A stretch of 64,000 bases of DNA, from the NCBI GenBank assembly GCA_965217605.1, contig CBDCJB010000014.1, positions 62,001 through 126,000 on the forward strand, given 5' to 3'. Source of the stretch: JAYYZW01 sp965217605. Lineage in GTDB: Bacteria > Pseudomonadota > Gammaproteobacteria > Ga0077536. Made by a program: the position numbers and the translations under genes. The notes below the pieces were generated by a model. It ran no database searches and had not been told where the DNA came from. It worked only from the letters and a program-made list of their open reading frames with translations. This document shows, piece by piece, positions 1-8,512 of the stretch (position 1 is its first letter; the number at the start of each line of letters is the position of its first letter).

Positions 1-2648
1 GCGTGGTCTTCGCCCATAGGATTATCGATCGCAAAGCCAATGAGCTTGCGGGCAAGCTTGGGTTTCAGGATCTCGAGGCTGTGCTTACCGTGAAATCGCG
101 GTTTGGTCAGGCGCACGCCCCAACCGAGACGGACTTCGAAAGGATTGGTCGTGCCGTCGGTATCCTGGCCGATGATGATGTGGCCTTTCTCCAGGCGCAA
201 TAGACGCTGCGCTTCAACGCCGAAGGCCGCGCAGCCCTCAGGCGTGCCGGCCGCCAATAAACGTTCCCACAGGGTTGCGCCGTGACTTGCCGGACAATGG
301 ATTTCATACCCCAGCTCACCTACGAATCCGACCCGCATCAGGCGCGCGGGGATGTCGGCAACCGCGCCCTCGCGTATTCCGAGATAGGGAAATGCCTCGT
401 CGTGAAGATCCATGTCGGTGATGCGCTCGAGCACGCGCCGCGAAAACGGACCGGCGATGTTGACCGCGCCGAGCTGAAAGGTGCGATCGATAATCGCGAC
501 GTCGAGCTCGAGTTGATCGGCGAACAATTGCAATTGGCGCAACACAGTTTGCGAATGCGTGCTGGTGGCGGTGACGTAGAAGTGACCATCGCCGATGCGC
601 CCGGCAACGCCGTCGTCGACGATGGTCCCGCTCGAATCTACCATGAAGATGTAGCGCGTCATGCCCTTTGCGAGCTTGTCGAACGTGCACGTATAGGCGT
701 GCTCGAGCAGCGCTTCGGCATCGGCGCCGAAGACTTCGATCTTGCCAAGCGTGGACACGTCGATGATACCGACCCCTTCACGCACGATGCGGTATTCGGC
801 GTCGACCTGCGCGAACGGCGAGCCCGCCTTATAGCTTTTGGGCCTGCGCCATGCGCCTGTGTCCATCATGTCGGCGCTGTGTTCGATGTGATACTCGTGC
901 ATGGGCGTATGCCATTCGCGGCGCAGGCGCCGGCCCGCCACGGTACCCATGGGTACGGGGTGATAAAACGGCCGCGGCGTCGTCACGCCGATCGCGTTCA
1001 CGTCGCGCTGACGTTGCCGGGCGACAAACCGCACGCCGTTCATGTTCGATGTCTTGCCCTGGCTCGGCCCCATGCCGGTCGTCGAGTAACGCTTCAATAA
1101 TTCGATGGAGTCGAAACCCTCACGGATACCGACGCTGAGATCTTTGAGGTGAATATCCTCATCGAAATCGATGAACTCGTGTCCCTTGCGGTGTTTGTGG
1201 ATCGGATACGGATGCGAGTGCGAGGTGGTGTCGGCCGCGGGCCGAGCGTAAGACGATCGTTGAAGTGTGCCGAGATGCGCCATCGCTTCGCCCGCCGCGG
1301 CACGGCCGTCGGCAATGCGGTCGGCCAACGCGAAGACGCCGTTCAAACGGCCCGCCGCATGCACGCCGTCGGGCGTCGAGATCGGGACGATCTGATCGAG
1401 CGCGTCGTCATACGCAAAGCGTCCGCCCGCTTGATACAAGAGACTGCCGGCAGGCGCCCAACCCACGCTCATCATCAGGCCGTTGCAGGTGATCTCTTGC
1501 TCGATGCCGCCGTCGTTCGAATGGACGATCACGGACGCAAGGCGTCCACGCGCGGCCCGCGCTTCGTTCACATGGGCGTTCGGAATGAGTTGAATACCGC
1601 GCGCGAGTACGGCATGAGCGCCCTCGTGCGCGGGCGCGGTTGCATGCATATCGATGACGGCAGCCACGCGGATGCCGGCATCGGCATAATCGAGCGCTGC
1701 GCGGTACCCTTCTTCGTTCGCGGTCAGGACAACGCAAGTATCGCAGGGCGCGACCGCGTAGCGATGGATCAGGCGCTGCGCCCCGGTGGCCAGCATGACA
1801 CCCGGCCGGTCGTTGTGGCGAAACACCGCGGGTTGTTCCAGCACACCGGTGGCGATAACGATAGCGCGAGCCTGAACCACAACGATGCCGCTCGGTGTGA
1901 CGACCGGGACGGTGTACTGGTCGTAACAGGCGCTCGCGGTCGCGTCGGTGAGCAATTCAACGTTGTCGGCCAGTTCGAGCCGCTCCAGCGCCGCGTCTCG
2001 AAACGACTGTGCTTCGGCGTCGGTTACGTGCATATAGTCGAGCGCACCGCCTGCATACCGGTTCTCATCCACGATCACGACATCGAGATTCGCGTCGGCG
2101 AAGTGCGCGGCGGCGGCGAGCCCCGATGCGCCCGCCCCAACGATCAAGACATCGCAAAAACGGTGTGTATGCGGCTGTCGTCCCCCGCGGTGCGCGGTGT
2201 CGACTTTACCGAGCCCGGCGAGCTCGCGAATCAATCGCTCCCAGTACGGAAACGTCCAACGCGGCCGGTAAAACGCTTTGTAATAGAAGCCGACGGGTAG
2301 AAAGCGCGAGAAGATACTCAAGTATTGCGTCACGTCGCGCTTGAGGCCGAAGACGGTATTGACGGCGCGCAGAGATTCGCCTGCCGCAATGGGCGTGACG
2401 TCGCCGCGTATGTTCGTTGCATCCGGCGATTGCAACAGTACGTTGGCGTCGTGGTCGGCCATGGATAACACGCCGCGCGGGCGGTGATACTTGAAACTGC
2501 GCCCCAGCAACTGCTGGTCGTGGGCCAACAGCGCGCTCGATATGACATCGCCGCCGAATCCGTTGAACGTCACACCCTCGAATTCAAAATCGATGCGGGT
2601 ATCGCGATCGATCCATTCACGCGGTTGCTGTGGCAGGCGCCTACTCAT
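1..2648 (-). CDS. mgdC: N-methylglutamate dehydrogenase subunit C (sarcosine oxidase alpha-type), 3' end outside window
   Basis: The largest subunit of the heterotetrameric sarcosine oxidase/N-methylglutamate dehydrogenase family, about 882 codons in view and open at the left edge. The N-terminus (residues ~15-60) matches the 2Fe-2S-like domain of SoxA. A dinucleotide-binding segment with VLIVGAGASGLAAAAHFAD follows near residue 170, and the C-terminal part is the aminomethyltransferase-like (GcvT) fold that passes the methyl carbon to tetrahydrofolate. The ATG overlaps the end of mgdB by 8 bp, the usual coupled arrangement. It is called MgdC rather than SoxA because gmaS and mgsABC lie in the same operon; a true sarcosine oxidase remains possible. 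The expected mgdD would lie just outside the window. Confidence 0.88.
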   Translation of the reverse strand, partial: MSRRLPQQPREWIDRDTRIDFEFEGVTFNGFGGDVISSALLAHDQQLLGRSFKYHRPRGVLSMADHDANVLLQSPDATNIRGDVTPIAAGESLRAVNTVFGLKRDVTQYLSIFSRFLPVGFYYKAFYRPRWTFPYWERLIRELAGLGKVDTAHRGGRQPHTHRFCDVLIVGAGASGLAAAAHFADANLDVVIVDENRYAGGALDYMHVTDAEAQSFRDAALERLELADNVELLTDATASACYDQYTVPVVTPSGIVVVQARAIVIATGVLEQPAVFRHNDRPGVMLATGAQRLIHRYAVAPCDTCVVLTANEEGYRAALDYADAGIRVAAVIDMHATAPAHEGAHAVLARGIQLIPNAHVNEARAARGRLASVIVHSNDGGIEQEITCNGLMMSVGWAPAGSLLYQAGGRFAYDDALDQIVPISTPDGVHAAGRLNGVFALADRIADGRAAAGEAMAHLGTLQRSSYARPAADTTSHSHPYPIHKHRKGHEFIDFDEDIHLKDLSVGIREGFDSIELLKRYSTTGMGPSQGKTSNMNGVRFVARQRQRDVNAIGVTTPRPFYHPVPMGTVAGRRLRREWHTPMHEYHIEHSADMMDTGAWRRPKSYKAGSPFAQVDAEYRIVREGVGIIDVSTLGKIEVFGADAEALLEHAYTCTFDKLAKGMTRYIFMVDSSGTIVDDGVAGRIGDGHFYVTATSTHSQTVLRQLQLFADQLELDVAIIDRTFQLGAVNIAGPFSRRVLERITDMDLHDEAFPYLGIREGAVADIPARLMRVGFVGELGYEIHCPASHGATLWERLLAAGTPEGCAAFGVEAQRLLRLEKGHIIIGQDTDGTTNPFEVRLGWGVRLTKPRFHGKHSLEILKPKLARKLIGFAIDNPMGEDH

Positions 2649-2895
2649 CTTGCGGCCCTGCGAGCACGACGCGGCTGACCGCGTCGGTGCCCGTATGACG
2701 GGTGACGTCGAACCACAGTTGCGATGGTAGGTGATACCACTGTTCAACCCGCTCGAGCGGTACGCTCTCGCGATTGAAGGCCCATGCAGCGGGCGTCATA
2801 TCCGTGATTTCCGCCGGTTCCACGTCGAGCACCCCGGCGATCGCAAACTCCGTGTGGGGGCGCTGACCGATGATCGGACAATCGATGAACTTCAC
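2641..2895 (-). CDS. mgdB: N-methylglutamate dehydrogenase subunit B (sarcosine oxidase delta-type)
   Basis: An 84-residue protein between the beta-type and alpha-type subunits, exactly where SoxD/MgdB sits. The start MKFIDCPIIG and the later HLPSQLWFDVTRHT follow the SoxD pattern. In typical SoxD a zinc ion is held by CPxCG near the N-terminus and HxxxC before WF. Here the second Cys of the first motif is Ile and the Cys before WF is Ser, so only Cys6 and the His remain of the expected ligands. It overlaps mgdC by 8 bp and is 10 bp downstream of mgdA. In the family this small subunit helps hold the tetramer together. Confidence 0.85.
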   Translation of the reverse strand: MKFIDCPIIGQRPHTEFAIAGVLDVEPAEITDMTPAAWAFNRESVPLERVEQWYHLPSQLWFDVTRHTGTDAVSRVVLAGPQDE

Positions 2896-2905
2896 GACCG
2901 CGGCC

Positions 2906-4144
2906 TCAATGTCCGACCGCCGCCGCGCCTTTTTCGCCGACGAGTTGGTAATCGTCGAACCGCGACAGATTGAACGCAGTGATCAACTCGTGATCGCGAT
3001 CGTCGACCACCGTCGCGGCCATGGTCTTGCCGCAGATCGGCGTCGCCTTGAACCCCCAGGTACCCCAACCCGCATCGAGATAAAAGCCATCGACCGGGGT
3101 TCGGCCCATGATCGGTGCGAAATCCGGGGTCATATCGGCCATGCCCGCCCACTGTCGATTGATCTTGATCCCGGCGAGAAACGGAAACAGATCCAGCATC
3201 TGGTCGCAGATATCGCTGACGAATTCGAAGGTCGATCGCTGCGAATGGATCTCGATCGGATCGACCGATGCCCCCATGACCATCTCGCCGCGCGAACTCT
3301 GGCTCACGTACAGGTGCAGACTGCCCGACACGACGATCGTATCGAGCCACGGTTTGATCGGCTCGGTCACACAGGCTTGCAAGGGAAAGATCTCGATCGG
3401 ACTGTGTAGCTCGACCATCGCGAGCACGCTCGGCGTGTAGCCGGCAACGGCGGACACGACCTTGCGCGTCTTAATGCGTCCGTGATTCGTGACGACGGCG
3501 TCGACACCATTACCGTTGCACTCGATCGCCGTAACCTCCGTGTCCTGGAAAATCGCGACGCCCGCTTCGGACGCGCGCCGCGCATAGCCCCAGGCGACGG
3601 CGTCATGGCGCGCGACAGCGCCGGGGGCGTGATAGAGGGCGCCCAGGATCTCATGGTTACCCCCGCAAGACAGATCGAGTTCTGGACAGGCCCGCGCGAT
3701 CTCGTCCGGGCCGACGACCTCACTTGAAACGCCGTAATGCTTATTGACCTCGGCGCGCCAGCGCGCGGTGCGTAAGGTCGCGTCGCTATGAGCCAAGGTG
3801 TAATGACCCCGCTCGGAATAGAAGATGTTGAAATCGAGTTCCTCGGAAAGCGACTCGAACAGCGTCAAGCTGGCGTCATAGAATTTGACGCCTTCTTCAG
3901 TCAGGTAATTCGACCTCACGATCGTCGTGTTACGGCCGGTATTGCCACCGCCGATGTAGCTTCGATCGAGCACAGCGACGTTCGTGATACCGTGATCTTT
4001 CGCGAGGTAATACGCGCAAGCGAGGCCATGACCGCCGGCGCCGATGATCACGACGTCGTAGCTGTCGTTTAACGAATCGGGCGTATTGAAATAGCGCTCT
4101 TCAGCGTAATCCTCGATGAACCCGTATTTCAACAAGCGCAGCAT
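2906..4144 (-). CDS. mgdA: N-methylglutamate dehydrogenase subunit A (sarcosine oxidase beta-type flavoprotein)
   Basis: A 412-residue FAD-dependent oxidoreductase of the DAO fold, the usual length for SoxB/MgdA. The dinucleotide-binding GAGGHG is at residues 35-40, followed by an acidic strand end and GGGNTGRNTTIVRSNY, the flavin-attachment region of the SoxB family. The C-terminus carries GWGTWGFKATP, the family's flavin/active-site loop. The enzyme oxidises the N-methyl group of the amino acid. The order A-B-C with very short gaps matches the mgdABCD operon of methylotrophs. Substrate assignment rests on the adjacent mgs and gmaS genes. Confidence 0.88.
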   Translation of the reverse strand: MLRLLKYGFIEDYAEERYFNTPDSLNDSYDVVIIGAGGHGLACAYYLAKDHGITNVAVLDRSYIGGGNTGRNTTIVRSNYLTEEGVKFYDASLTLFESLSEELDFNIFYSERGHYTLAHSDATLRTARWRAEVNKHYGVSSEVVGPDEIARACPELDLSCGGNHEILGALYHAPGAVARHDAVAWGYARRASEAGVAIFQDTEVTAIECNGNGVDAVVTNHGRIKTRKVVSAVAGYTPSVLAMVELHSPIEIFPLQACVTEPIKPWLDTIVVSGSLHLYVSQSSRGEMVMGASVDPIEIHSQRSTFEFVSDICDQMLDLFPFLAGIKINRQWAGMADMTPDFAPIMGRTPVDGFYLDAGWGTWGFKATPICGKTMAATVVDDRDHELITAFNLSRFDDYQLVGEKGAAAVGH

Positions 4145-4153
4145 CGTATTTTT

Positions 4154-4867
4154 TTAGCTCGTGTTGTGCGCGTTGGCGGGTAGCATGACGAGGCGCTCCC
4201 GGCTGTAAGGACCACAGTACGTATGCAATAACCCTTTTAGTTCTTCAAGCGCGGCGTGCACGACGTCTTTAGATAGGTCCGCATGGCCTTGCAGGATGAA
4301 CAAGACGTCGCGTGTGGATGATTCGATCTTCGTGTTATCGGACTGCCTGCATTCCAAGTGGCATACGATTTCGCGCTCACCGTCCATATATGCGTATTCA
4401 CCGGCTGGCACCGGTTGCAGTTTCGACCGGCCCAAGGGCCGGAAGGGTTCGTCGCCCCGCGTCCTCGCCAACTCGATCGAACGCGACACCTTATCGAGGT
4501 CGTGCGCACCCGTTGAGATACGGAATTTCAGCGAAATATAGTTGTATATATCAACGATTAGATTGATGGGGCGCAAGGCCTTGTGTTCGAACAACACGTT
4601 GAAGATGCTTTCCGGTGAAGGCGTCATGGACGGATCCGTTACATCGAACCGGTCGTGCAGGTTTCGATAGCCTGCGATCTTGGGATCCGCACATAGGGCC
4701 GCCCGCGATCCGTCGCGCACGATGGCGTCTTGTAACGCCTTGTAGATCTCAGTGAACGCATCGTCATCAGCGCGATTCTCGAGCCCGGCAACGACGAGAT
4801 AGGCCACGTGGATCCCGGCCTCGGCGATGCCGGTCTCCAATCCCAGTTCCAGCGCATCGACATCCAT
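4154..4867 (-). CDS. B3/B4 tRNA-binding-domain protein
   Basis: A 237-residue protein with the B3/B4 fold found in the phenylalanyl-tRNA synthetase beta chain and in free-standing proteins. The diagnostic core near residues 105-165 contains DIYNYISLKFRISTGAHDLDK followed by an FRPLG segment. No catalytic motif is visible. It lies 9 bp upstream of mgdA and downstream of the 130-residue gene, so it is almost certainly co-transcribed with the methylamine genes. Free-standing B3/B4 proteins are proposed to act in quality control of amino acids or aminoacyl-tRNA. A role against mischarging by methylated amino acids is only a speculation from context. Confidence 0.7.
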   Translation of the reverse strand: MDVDALELGLETGIAEAGIHVAYLVVAGLENRADDDAFTEIYKALQDAIVRDGSRAALCADPKIAGYRNLHDRFDVTDPSMTPSPESIFNVLFEHKALRPINLIVDIYNYISLKFRISTGAHDLDKVSRSIELARTRGDEPFRPLGRSKLQPVPAGEYAYMDGEREIVCHLECRQSDNTKIESSTRDVLFILQGHADLSKDVVHAALEELKGLLHTYCGPYSRERLVMLPANAHNTS

Positions 4868-4894
4868 CGGTCACCGCTGCGTCCGGGCCCGGGA

Positions 4895-5287
4895 TCAATC
4901 GAACTTCTCGTAAGCCCGGCGCAGATCGACCAGCGGATGATCGGGCGACATCTGAAACTTCACCAGCAATTCGCGTGCGATCATGTCGCGGTCCTGCTGG
5001 TTATCCGGTAAATCGATGTCTTCCGGCACCGTCACCCAGCCGTTGATATTGCGATCGAACACGGCCGCACGCCCTTCTTCGTAACCCATGTGGACGTCTT
5101 CGAGCCAATTGAGGTCCTTCCATCCCATCATGTCCAAGTATTTTTTGAGATAAGGGGTCAACCGCTCGTAATCGGGTAACAGGTTGACGTCGTAGCGGTA
5201 CCCGATCGTCTGCCCGATCATCTTCTCGCGGTCGGAATCGACGCCGTCGGACTTGAGGTAGTGATCGATGTCTTTGTTGTCGGTCAT
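4895..5287 (-). CDS. conserved hypothetical protein in the NMG operon
   Basis: A 130-residue hydrophilic, strongly acidic protein with no signal peptide or membrane segment. I do not recognise its family. It lies 13 bp downstream of mgsC and 27 bp upstream of the B3/B4 gene in an unbroken minus-strand operon, so expression with the NMG enzymes is likely. The sequence is rich in Tyr, Trp, Asp and Arg and has no Cys, so a metal-thiolate site is unlikely. It could be an accessory subunit of the synthase or dehydrogenase; nothing in the sequence proves this. Confidence 0.7.
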   Translation of the reverse strand: MTDNKDIDHYLKSDGVDSDREKMIGQTIGYRYDVNLLPDYERLTPYLKKYLDMMGWKDLNWLEDVHMGYEEGRAAVFDRNINGWVTVPEDIDLPDNQQDRDMIARELLVKFQMSPDHPLVDLRRAYEKFD

Positions 5288-5300
5288 GATTACGCTCTCC

Positions 5301-6641
5301 CTAGAATCGCGTCATATCCGGCCGGCCGACCGTGTGCTGCGATCCCGCTAGCGGCACCTGGGCCATCGCCGAAGCCTCCATCGTCAGCGCGGCTAGATCT
5401 TCCGGCTCCAGCGAATGCACGTTGGTCTTACCGCAGGCACGCGCCATCATCTGGCACTCGATCGTAAGGCAGTGCAAAAAGTTATACACGCGCTCGGCCG
5501 CGGCATCGGGATCGAGCCGCTTGCGCAACTCGGGATCCTGGGTTGCGACGCCGACCGGGCAGCGTCCGGTGTGACAGTGATAGCAATAACCGGCTTTGAC
5601 ACCCATTTCTTTTTCGTAGTCGGCTTCAGGGATGTCCTTGTTGCAATTCAGGGCCATCAAGGAGGAATGACCGATCGCGACCGCTTCGGCGCCGAGCGCC
5701 AGCGCTTTGGCGACATCGCCGCCGTTGCGGATCCCCCCGGCGTAGATCAGCGTGATCTCGCCGCTCTTACCGACGTCGTCGAGTGCGCGCCGCGCCTGGC
5801 GGATCGCTGCGATGCCCGGGACACCGGTCTCCTCGGCCGCCAAGTGGGGGCCTGCGCCGGTTCCACCTTCCATACCATCGAGATAAATTGCATCCGGATC
5901 GGTCTTCGCGGCCATGCGCACGTCGTCGTAGACGCGCGCGGCGCCGAGTTTCAGTTGAATGGGGATCTCCCAATTGGTTGCTTCGCGGATCTCCTGGATC
6001 TTCAAGGCGAGGTCGTCGGGGCCCAGCCAATCGGGATGCCGTGCCGGCGAGCGTTGATCGATCCCGGTCGGGAGCGAGCGCATCTCGGCGACCTGATCGG
6101 TGACTTTCTGGCCCATCAGGTGCCCGCCCAGTCCGACTTTGCAACCCTGGCCGATAAAGAATTCGCACGCGTCGGCTAAACGTAGGTGCTGCGGATTGAA
6201 TCCGTAGCGGGACTGAATGCATTGATAGAACCACTTTTCCGAATAGCGCCGTTCGTCCGGAATCATGCCGCCCTCACCCGAACACGTCGCCGTGCCCGCC
6301 ATGGTCGCGCCGCGCGCTAACGCGGTCTTCGCCTCGTAGGACAAGGCACCGAAACTCATGCCGGTGATGTAGACCGGTATATCGAGGACCAAGGGCCGTT
6401 TCGCGCGCGGTCCGATGATCGTTTTCGTTTCGCATTTCTCGCGATAACCCTCGATCACGAAACGCGTCAAGGTTCCCGGTAGAAACGTCAAGTCGTCCCA
6501 GTTAGGGATCTTCTTGAACATCGAAAACCCGCGCATGCGGTAACGCCCGAGTTCCGACTTGACATGAATGTCGTTAATGACTTCAGGCGTGAAGATCGGG
6601 CTCTGGCCCAGGATGTATTTTTCGTCGTCTGCGGTGGACAT
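5301..6641 (-). CDS. mgsC: N-methylglutamate synthase subunit C (glutamate synthase large-domain type, GlxD-like)
   Basis: A 446-residue protein matching the FMN-binding glutamate synthase domain. It shows the Fe-S signature CYHCHTGRCPVGVATQDP near the C-terminus and the phosphate-binding YAGGIRNGGDVAKALALGA before it. Start ATG at 6641 gives the normal GlxD/MgsC length; the reading frame stays open upstream but that stretch overlaps the REP-like intergenic sequence and mgsB. With MgsA and MgsB it would transfer methylamine from gamma-glutamylmethylamide to 2-oxoglutarate, forming N-methylglutamate. Homologues exist in rhizobial glxBCD clusters; the mgd genes downstream favour the NMG reading. 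Confidence 0.88.
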   Translation of the reverse strand: MSTADDEKYILGQSPIFTPEVINDIHVKSELGRYRMRGFSMFKKIPNWDDLTFLPGTLTRFVIEGYREKCETKTIIGPRAKRPLVLDIPVYITGMSFGALSYEAKTALARGATMAGTATCSGEGGMIPDERRYSEKWFYQCIQSRYGFNPQHLRLADACEFFIGQGCKVGLGGHLMGQKVTDQVAEMRSLPTGIDQRSPARHPDWLGPDDLALKIQEIREATNWEIPIQLKLGAARVYDDVRMAAKTDPDAIYLDGMEGGTGAGPHLAAEETGVPGIAAIRQARRALDDVGKSGEITLIYAGGIRNGGDVAKALALGAEAVAIGHSSLMALNCNKDIPEADYEKEMGVKAGYCYHCHTGRCPVGVATQDPELRKRLDPDAAAERVYNFLHCLTIECQMMARACGKTNVHSLEPEDLAALTMEASAMAQVPLAGSQHTVGRPDMTRF

Positions 6642-6666
6642 CGATAAAACCTCTATAACGTCGTTA

Positions 6667-6689
6667 TTCGCCTGCGAGCGGGCTCCTAC
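6667..6689. repeat. REP-like element between mgsB and mgsC
   Basis: A short GC-rich segment ending GGGCTCCTAC, of the same family as those at 15492-15515 and 56791-56847. It falls in the 44-bp gap between mgsB and mgsC and touches the mgsB stop codon. Confidence 0.6.
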
Positions 6690-7528
6690 AGAACCAGTTT
6701 TTTCTCCGTCGGTTCGAGATTGTCGTAATTCCAAAGCTGCTTGCCGGACACGATCTTCTTCATGTTTTTCGCGCCGTTCGGCGTGCTGAGACCGTAAAGC
6801 GCGAGCTTGCGCTCGAGCCACTCGATATCGAGATCGCTCATCTCTTCTTCAACCGCATCCACCCCGAGGCTCTTGATGTCGCCGCCTACGTAGATCGTGC
6901 CGTCGTACATGGAATCGCCCAGGTTTTGTCCCGCGCTGCCGAGTATCACCATGCGCCCGCGCTGCATCATGAAGCCGCTGAACGCACCCGTGTCGCCACC
7001 CACGATGATGGTGCCGCCTTTCTGGTCTATGCCCGTACGCGCACCGACGCTGCCGACGCAGACGAGATCACCACCGCGGATGGCCGCGCCAAAGGTCGAT
7101 CCCGCGTTTTTGTCGATCGACACCGTACCCGCCATCATGTTCTCGGCGCATGACCAACCGACCCGCCCGGTAATGTGTACATTGGGGCCGTCGAGAAGCC
7201 CGAGTCCGAAATAACCGAGGCTACCCTCGATATGCAGGTTTAATCGATTGAGGATACCGACGGCGATGCTGTGCTTGGCCCCCGGGTTCAGGATCCGGAT
7301 CGTGCCGTGCCCGGCTTTCATCAACTCGCGGAGCTTGCGATTGATCGCCAAGGTGTCCATGTCTTGCGCGTCGAATTCGGCGCTTTCGTCGAAATCGACT
7401 TCATAGGTGAACGGCTGAATGAAATTCTCGCCGGCCTCCGCCGAAAAGAATCGCTGTTGGGTGCGCCCTTTGAGCTGCTCGGAATGCATCCCCATGTCAT
7501 GGGACACGTGCTCCTTTACGTTTGCCAT
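6686..7528 (-). CDS. mgsB: N-methylglutamate synthase subunit B (GltB GXGXG-domain type, GlxC-like)
   Basis: A 280-residue protein whose middle part is a run of glycine-rich turns (GGDLVCVGSVGART, GGTIIVGGDTGAFSGF, GGDIKSLG), the right-handed beta-helix of the glutamate synthase C-terminal domain. On its own this domain is the structural subunit B of the three-gene N-methylglutamate synthase. The gene start overlaps the end of mgsA by 13 bp. The C-terminus is slightly longer than the core fold. Order mgsA-mgsB-mgsC is conserved with known methylotroph clusters. Confidence 0.87.
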   Translation of the reverse strand: MANVKEHVSHDMGMHSEQLKGRTQQRFFSAEAGENFIQPFTYEVDFDESAEFDAQDMDTLAINRKLRELMKAGHGTIRILNPGAKHSIAVGILNRLNLHIEGSLGYFGLGLLDGPNVHITGRVGWSCAENMMAGTVSIDKNAGSTFGAAIRGGDLVCVGSVGARTGIDQKGGTIIVGGDTGAFSGFMMQRGRMVILGSAGQNLGDSMYDGTIYVGGDIKSLGVDAVEEEMSDLDIEWLERKLALYGLSTPNGAKNMKKIVSGKQLWNYDNLEPTEKKLVL

Positions 7529-8454
7529 ACGCGGACCTCGCCTTCATAAGGATCGTAGGTATCGATTTCGTGCGGAAAGATGCTTCGGATCGCGACTTCT
7601 TCCGACGCGAGCCCGACAAAATCATCGCTTTCATAAAGCACCATGGGTTTGGCCGCCATGGTGTCCTTCGCCATGCCCAATTGATCGCTGGTCGCGATCA
7701 GATAGGTGAAGACCCCGTCCAATTCATCGATCGAACGCCGCATTGCCGATTCCAGGTCTTCGCCATTTTGAATCGCATCGGCGATATACACGGCGATCAG
7801 CTCGGAATCACAATCCGACATGAAACGATGACCACGGCGTTCGAGTTCGCGGCGCCGGGTCCAATAATTGGTCAACTGGCCGTTGTGGACCACGGAGACG
7901 TCGGAGAACGGATAGGCCCAATACGGATGGGCCGAGCGAATGTCGACGTCGGATTCGGTCGCCATGCGCGTGTGGCCGATCGCGTGCGTACCATTGAACT
8001 CGCCGAGAGAATACTGATTCGAGACGACGGTGGCATCGCCCAAATCCTTGATTAGCTCGAGTGCGTGTCCGATCGACAGGATCTCGACGGCTTCGATGTC
8101 CTCGACATAGGACGCTAGCTGTCGCAAGTCACCATCGAAGGTGATCTCGTATCGAAAGGCGTAGTCGTCGACGGATTTCTCCTTGTCGATCGTCGCGCCG
8201 AGTTCTTCCAAGCGCTCGTCCACGGCCGCTTTGCGCTCTTCCATTTGCCGCGCGATGGCAAAGCCGCTGCGCGCTTCCGCGCCTTCGGCGACCTTGAAGC
8301 GCACGACGAACTTTTTCTTTTTACGGGGTTCGCTGTATAGCGCGAAGCCCGTTGAATCCGGTCCGCGGTGCTTCATGGCCTGCAACATCGCGGTCATTTG
8401 TTTCCCGATGTTGTCAGTGGACCCGCGGTGAATCACACCTGCGATTCCGCACAT
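7516..8454 (-). CDS. mgsA: N-methylglutamate synthase subunit A (class II glutamine amidotransferase, GlxB-like)
   Basis: A 312-residue Ntn-type amidotransferase. It begins MCGIAGV, so Cys2 is the catalytic nucleophile after Met removal. It also has HTRMATES, the central SAHPYW segment and NGQLTNYW, all standard for the class II fold. An insert of roughly 100 residues lies between the N-terminal strand and HTRMATES, as in GlxB proteins. It would hydrolyse gamma-glutamylmethylamide and channel methylamine to MgsC. It is 58 bp downstream of gmaS and overlaps mgsB by 13 bp. Confidence 0.87.
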   Translation of the reverse strand: MCGIAGVIHRGSTDNIGKQMTAMLQAMKHRGPDSTGFALYSEPRKKKKFVVRFKVAEGAEARSGFAIARQMEERKAAVDERLEELGATIDKEKSVDDYAFRYEITFDGDLRQLASYVEDIEAVEILSIGHALELIKDLGDATVVSNQYSLGEFNGTHAIGHTRMATESDVDIRSAHPYWAYPFSDVSVVHNGQLTNYWTRRRELERRGHRFMSDCDSELIAVYIADAIQNGEDLESAMRRSIDELDGVFTYLIATSDQLGMAKDTMAAKPMVLYESDDFVGLASEEVAIRSIFPHEIDTYDPYEGEVRVWQT

Positions 8455-8512
8455 ATCATTCGTCCTCTATCAATAAATCTCCGGCTCGTTGCGCTCGAGC
8501 CCGGACGTGTCC

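Noticed and set aside
282..2300. Two long plus-strand open frames (282-1100 and 1149-2300)
   Set aside because: They are antisense to the sarcosine oxidase alpha-type gene, whose minus-strand frame is continuous from 2648 to the window edge and matches its family throughout. The plus-strand translations show no family motif.
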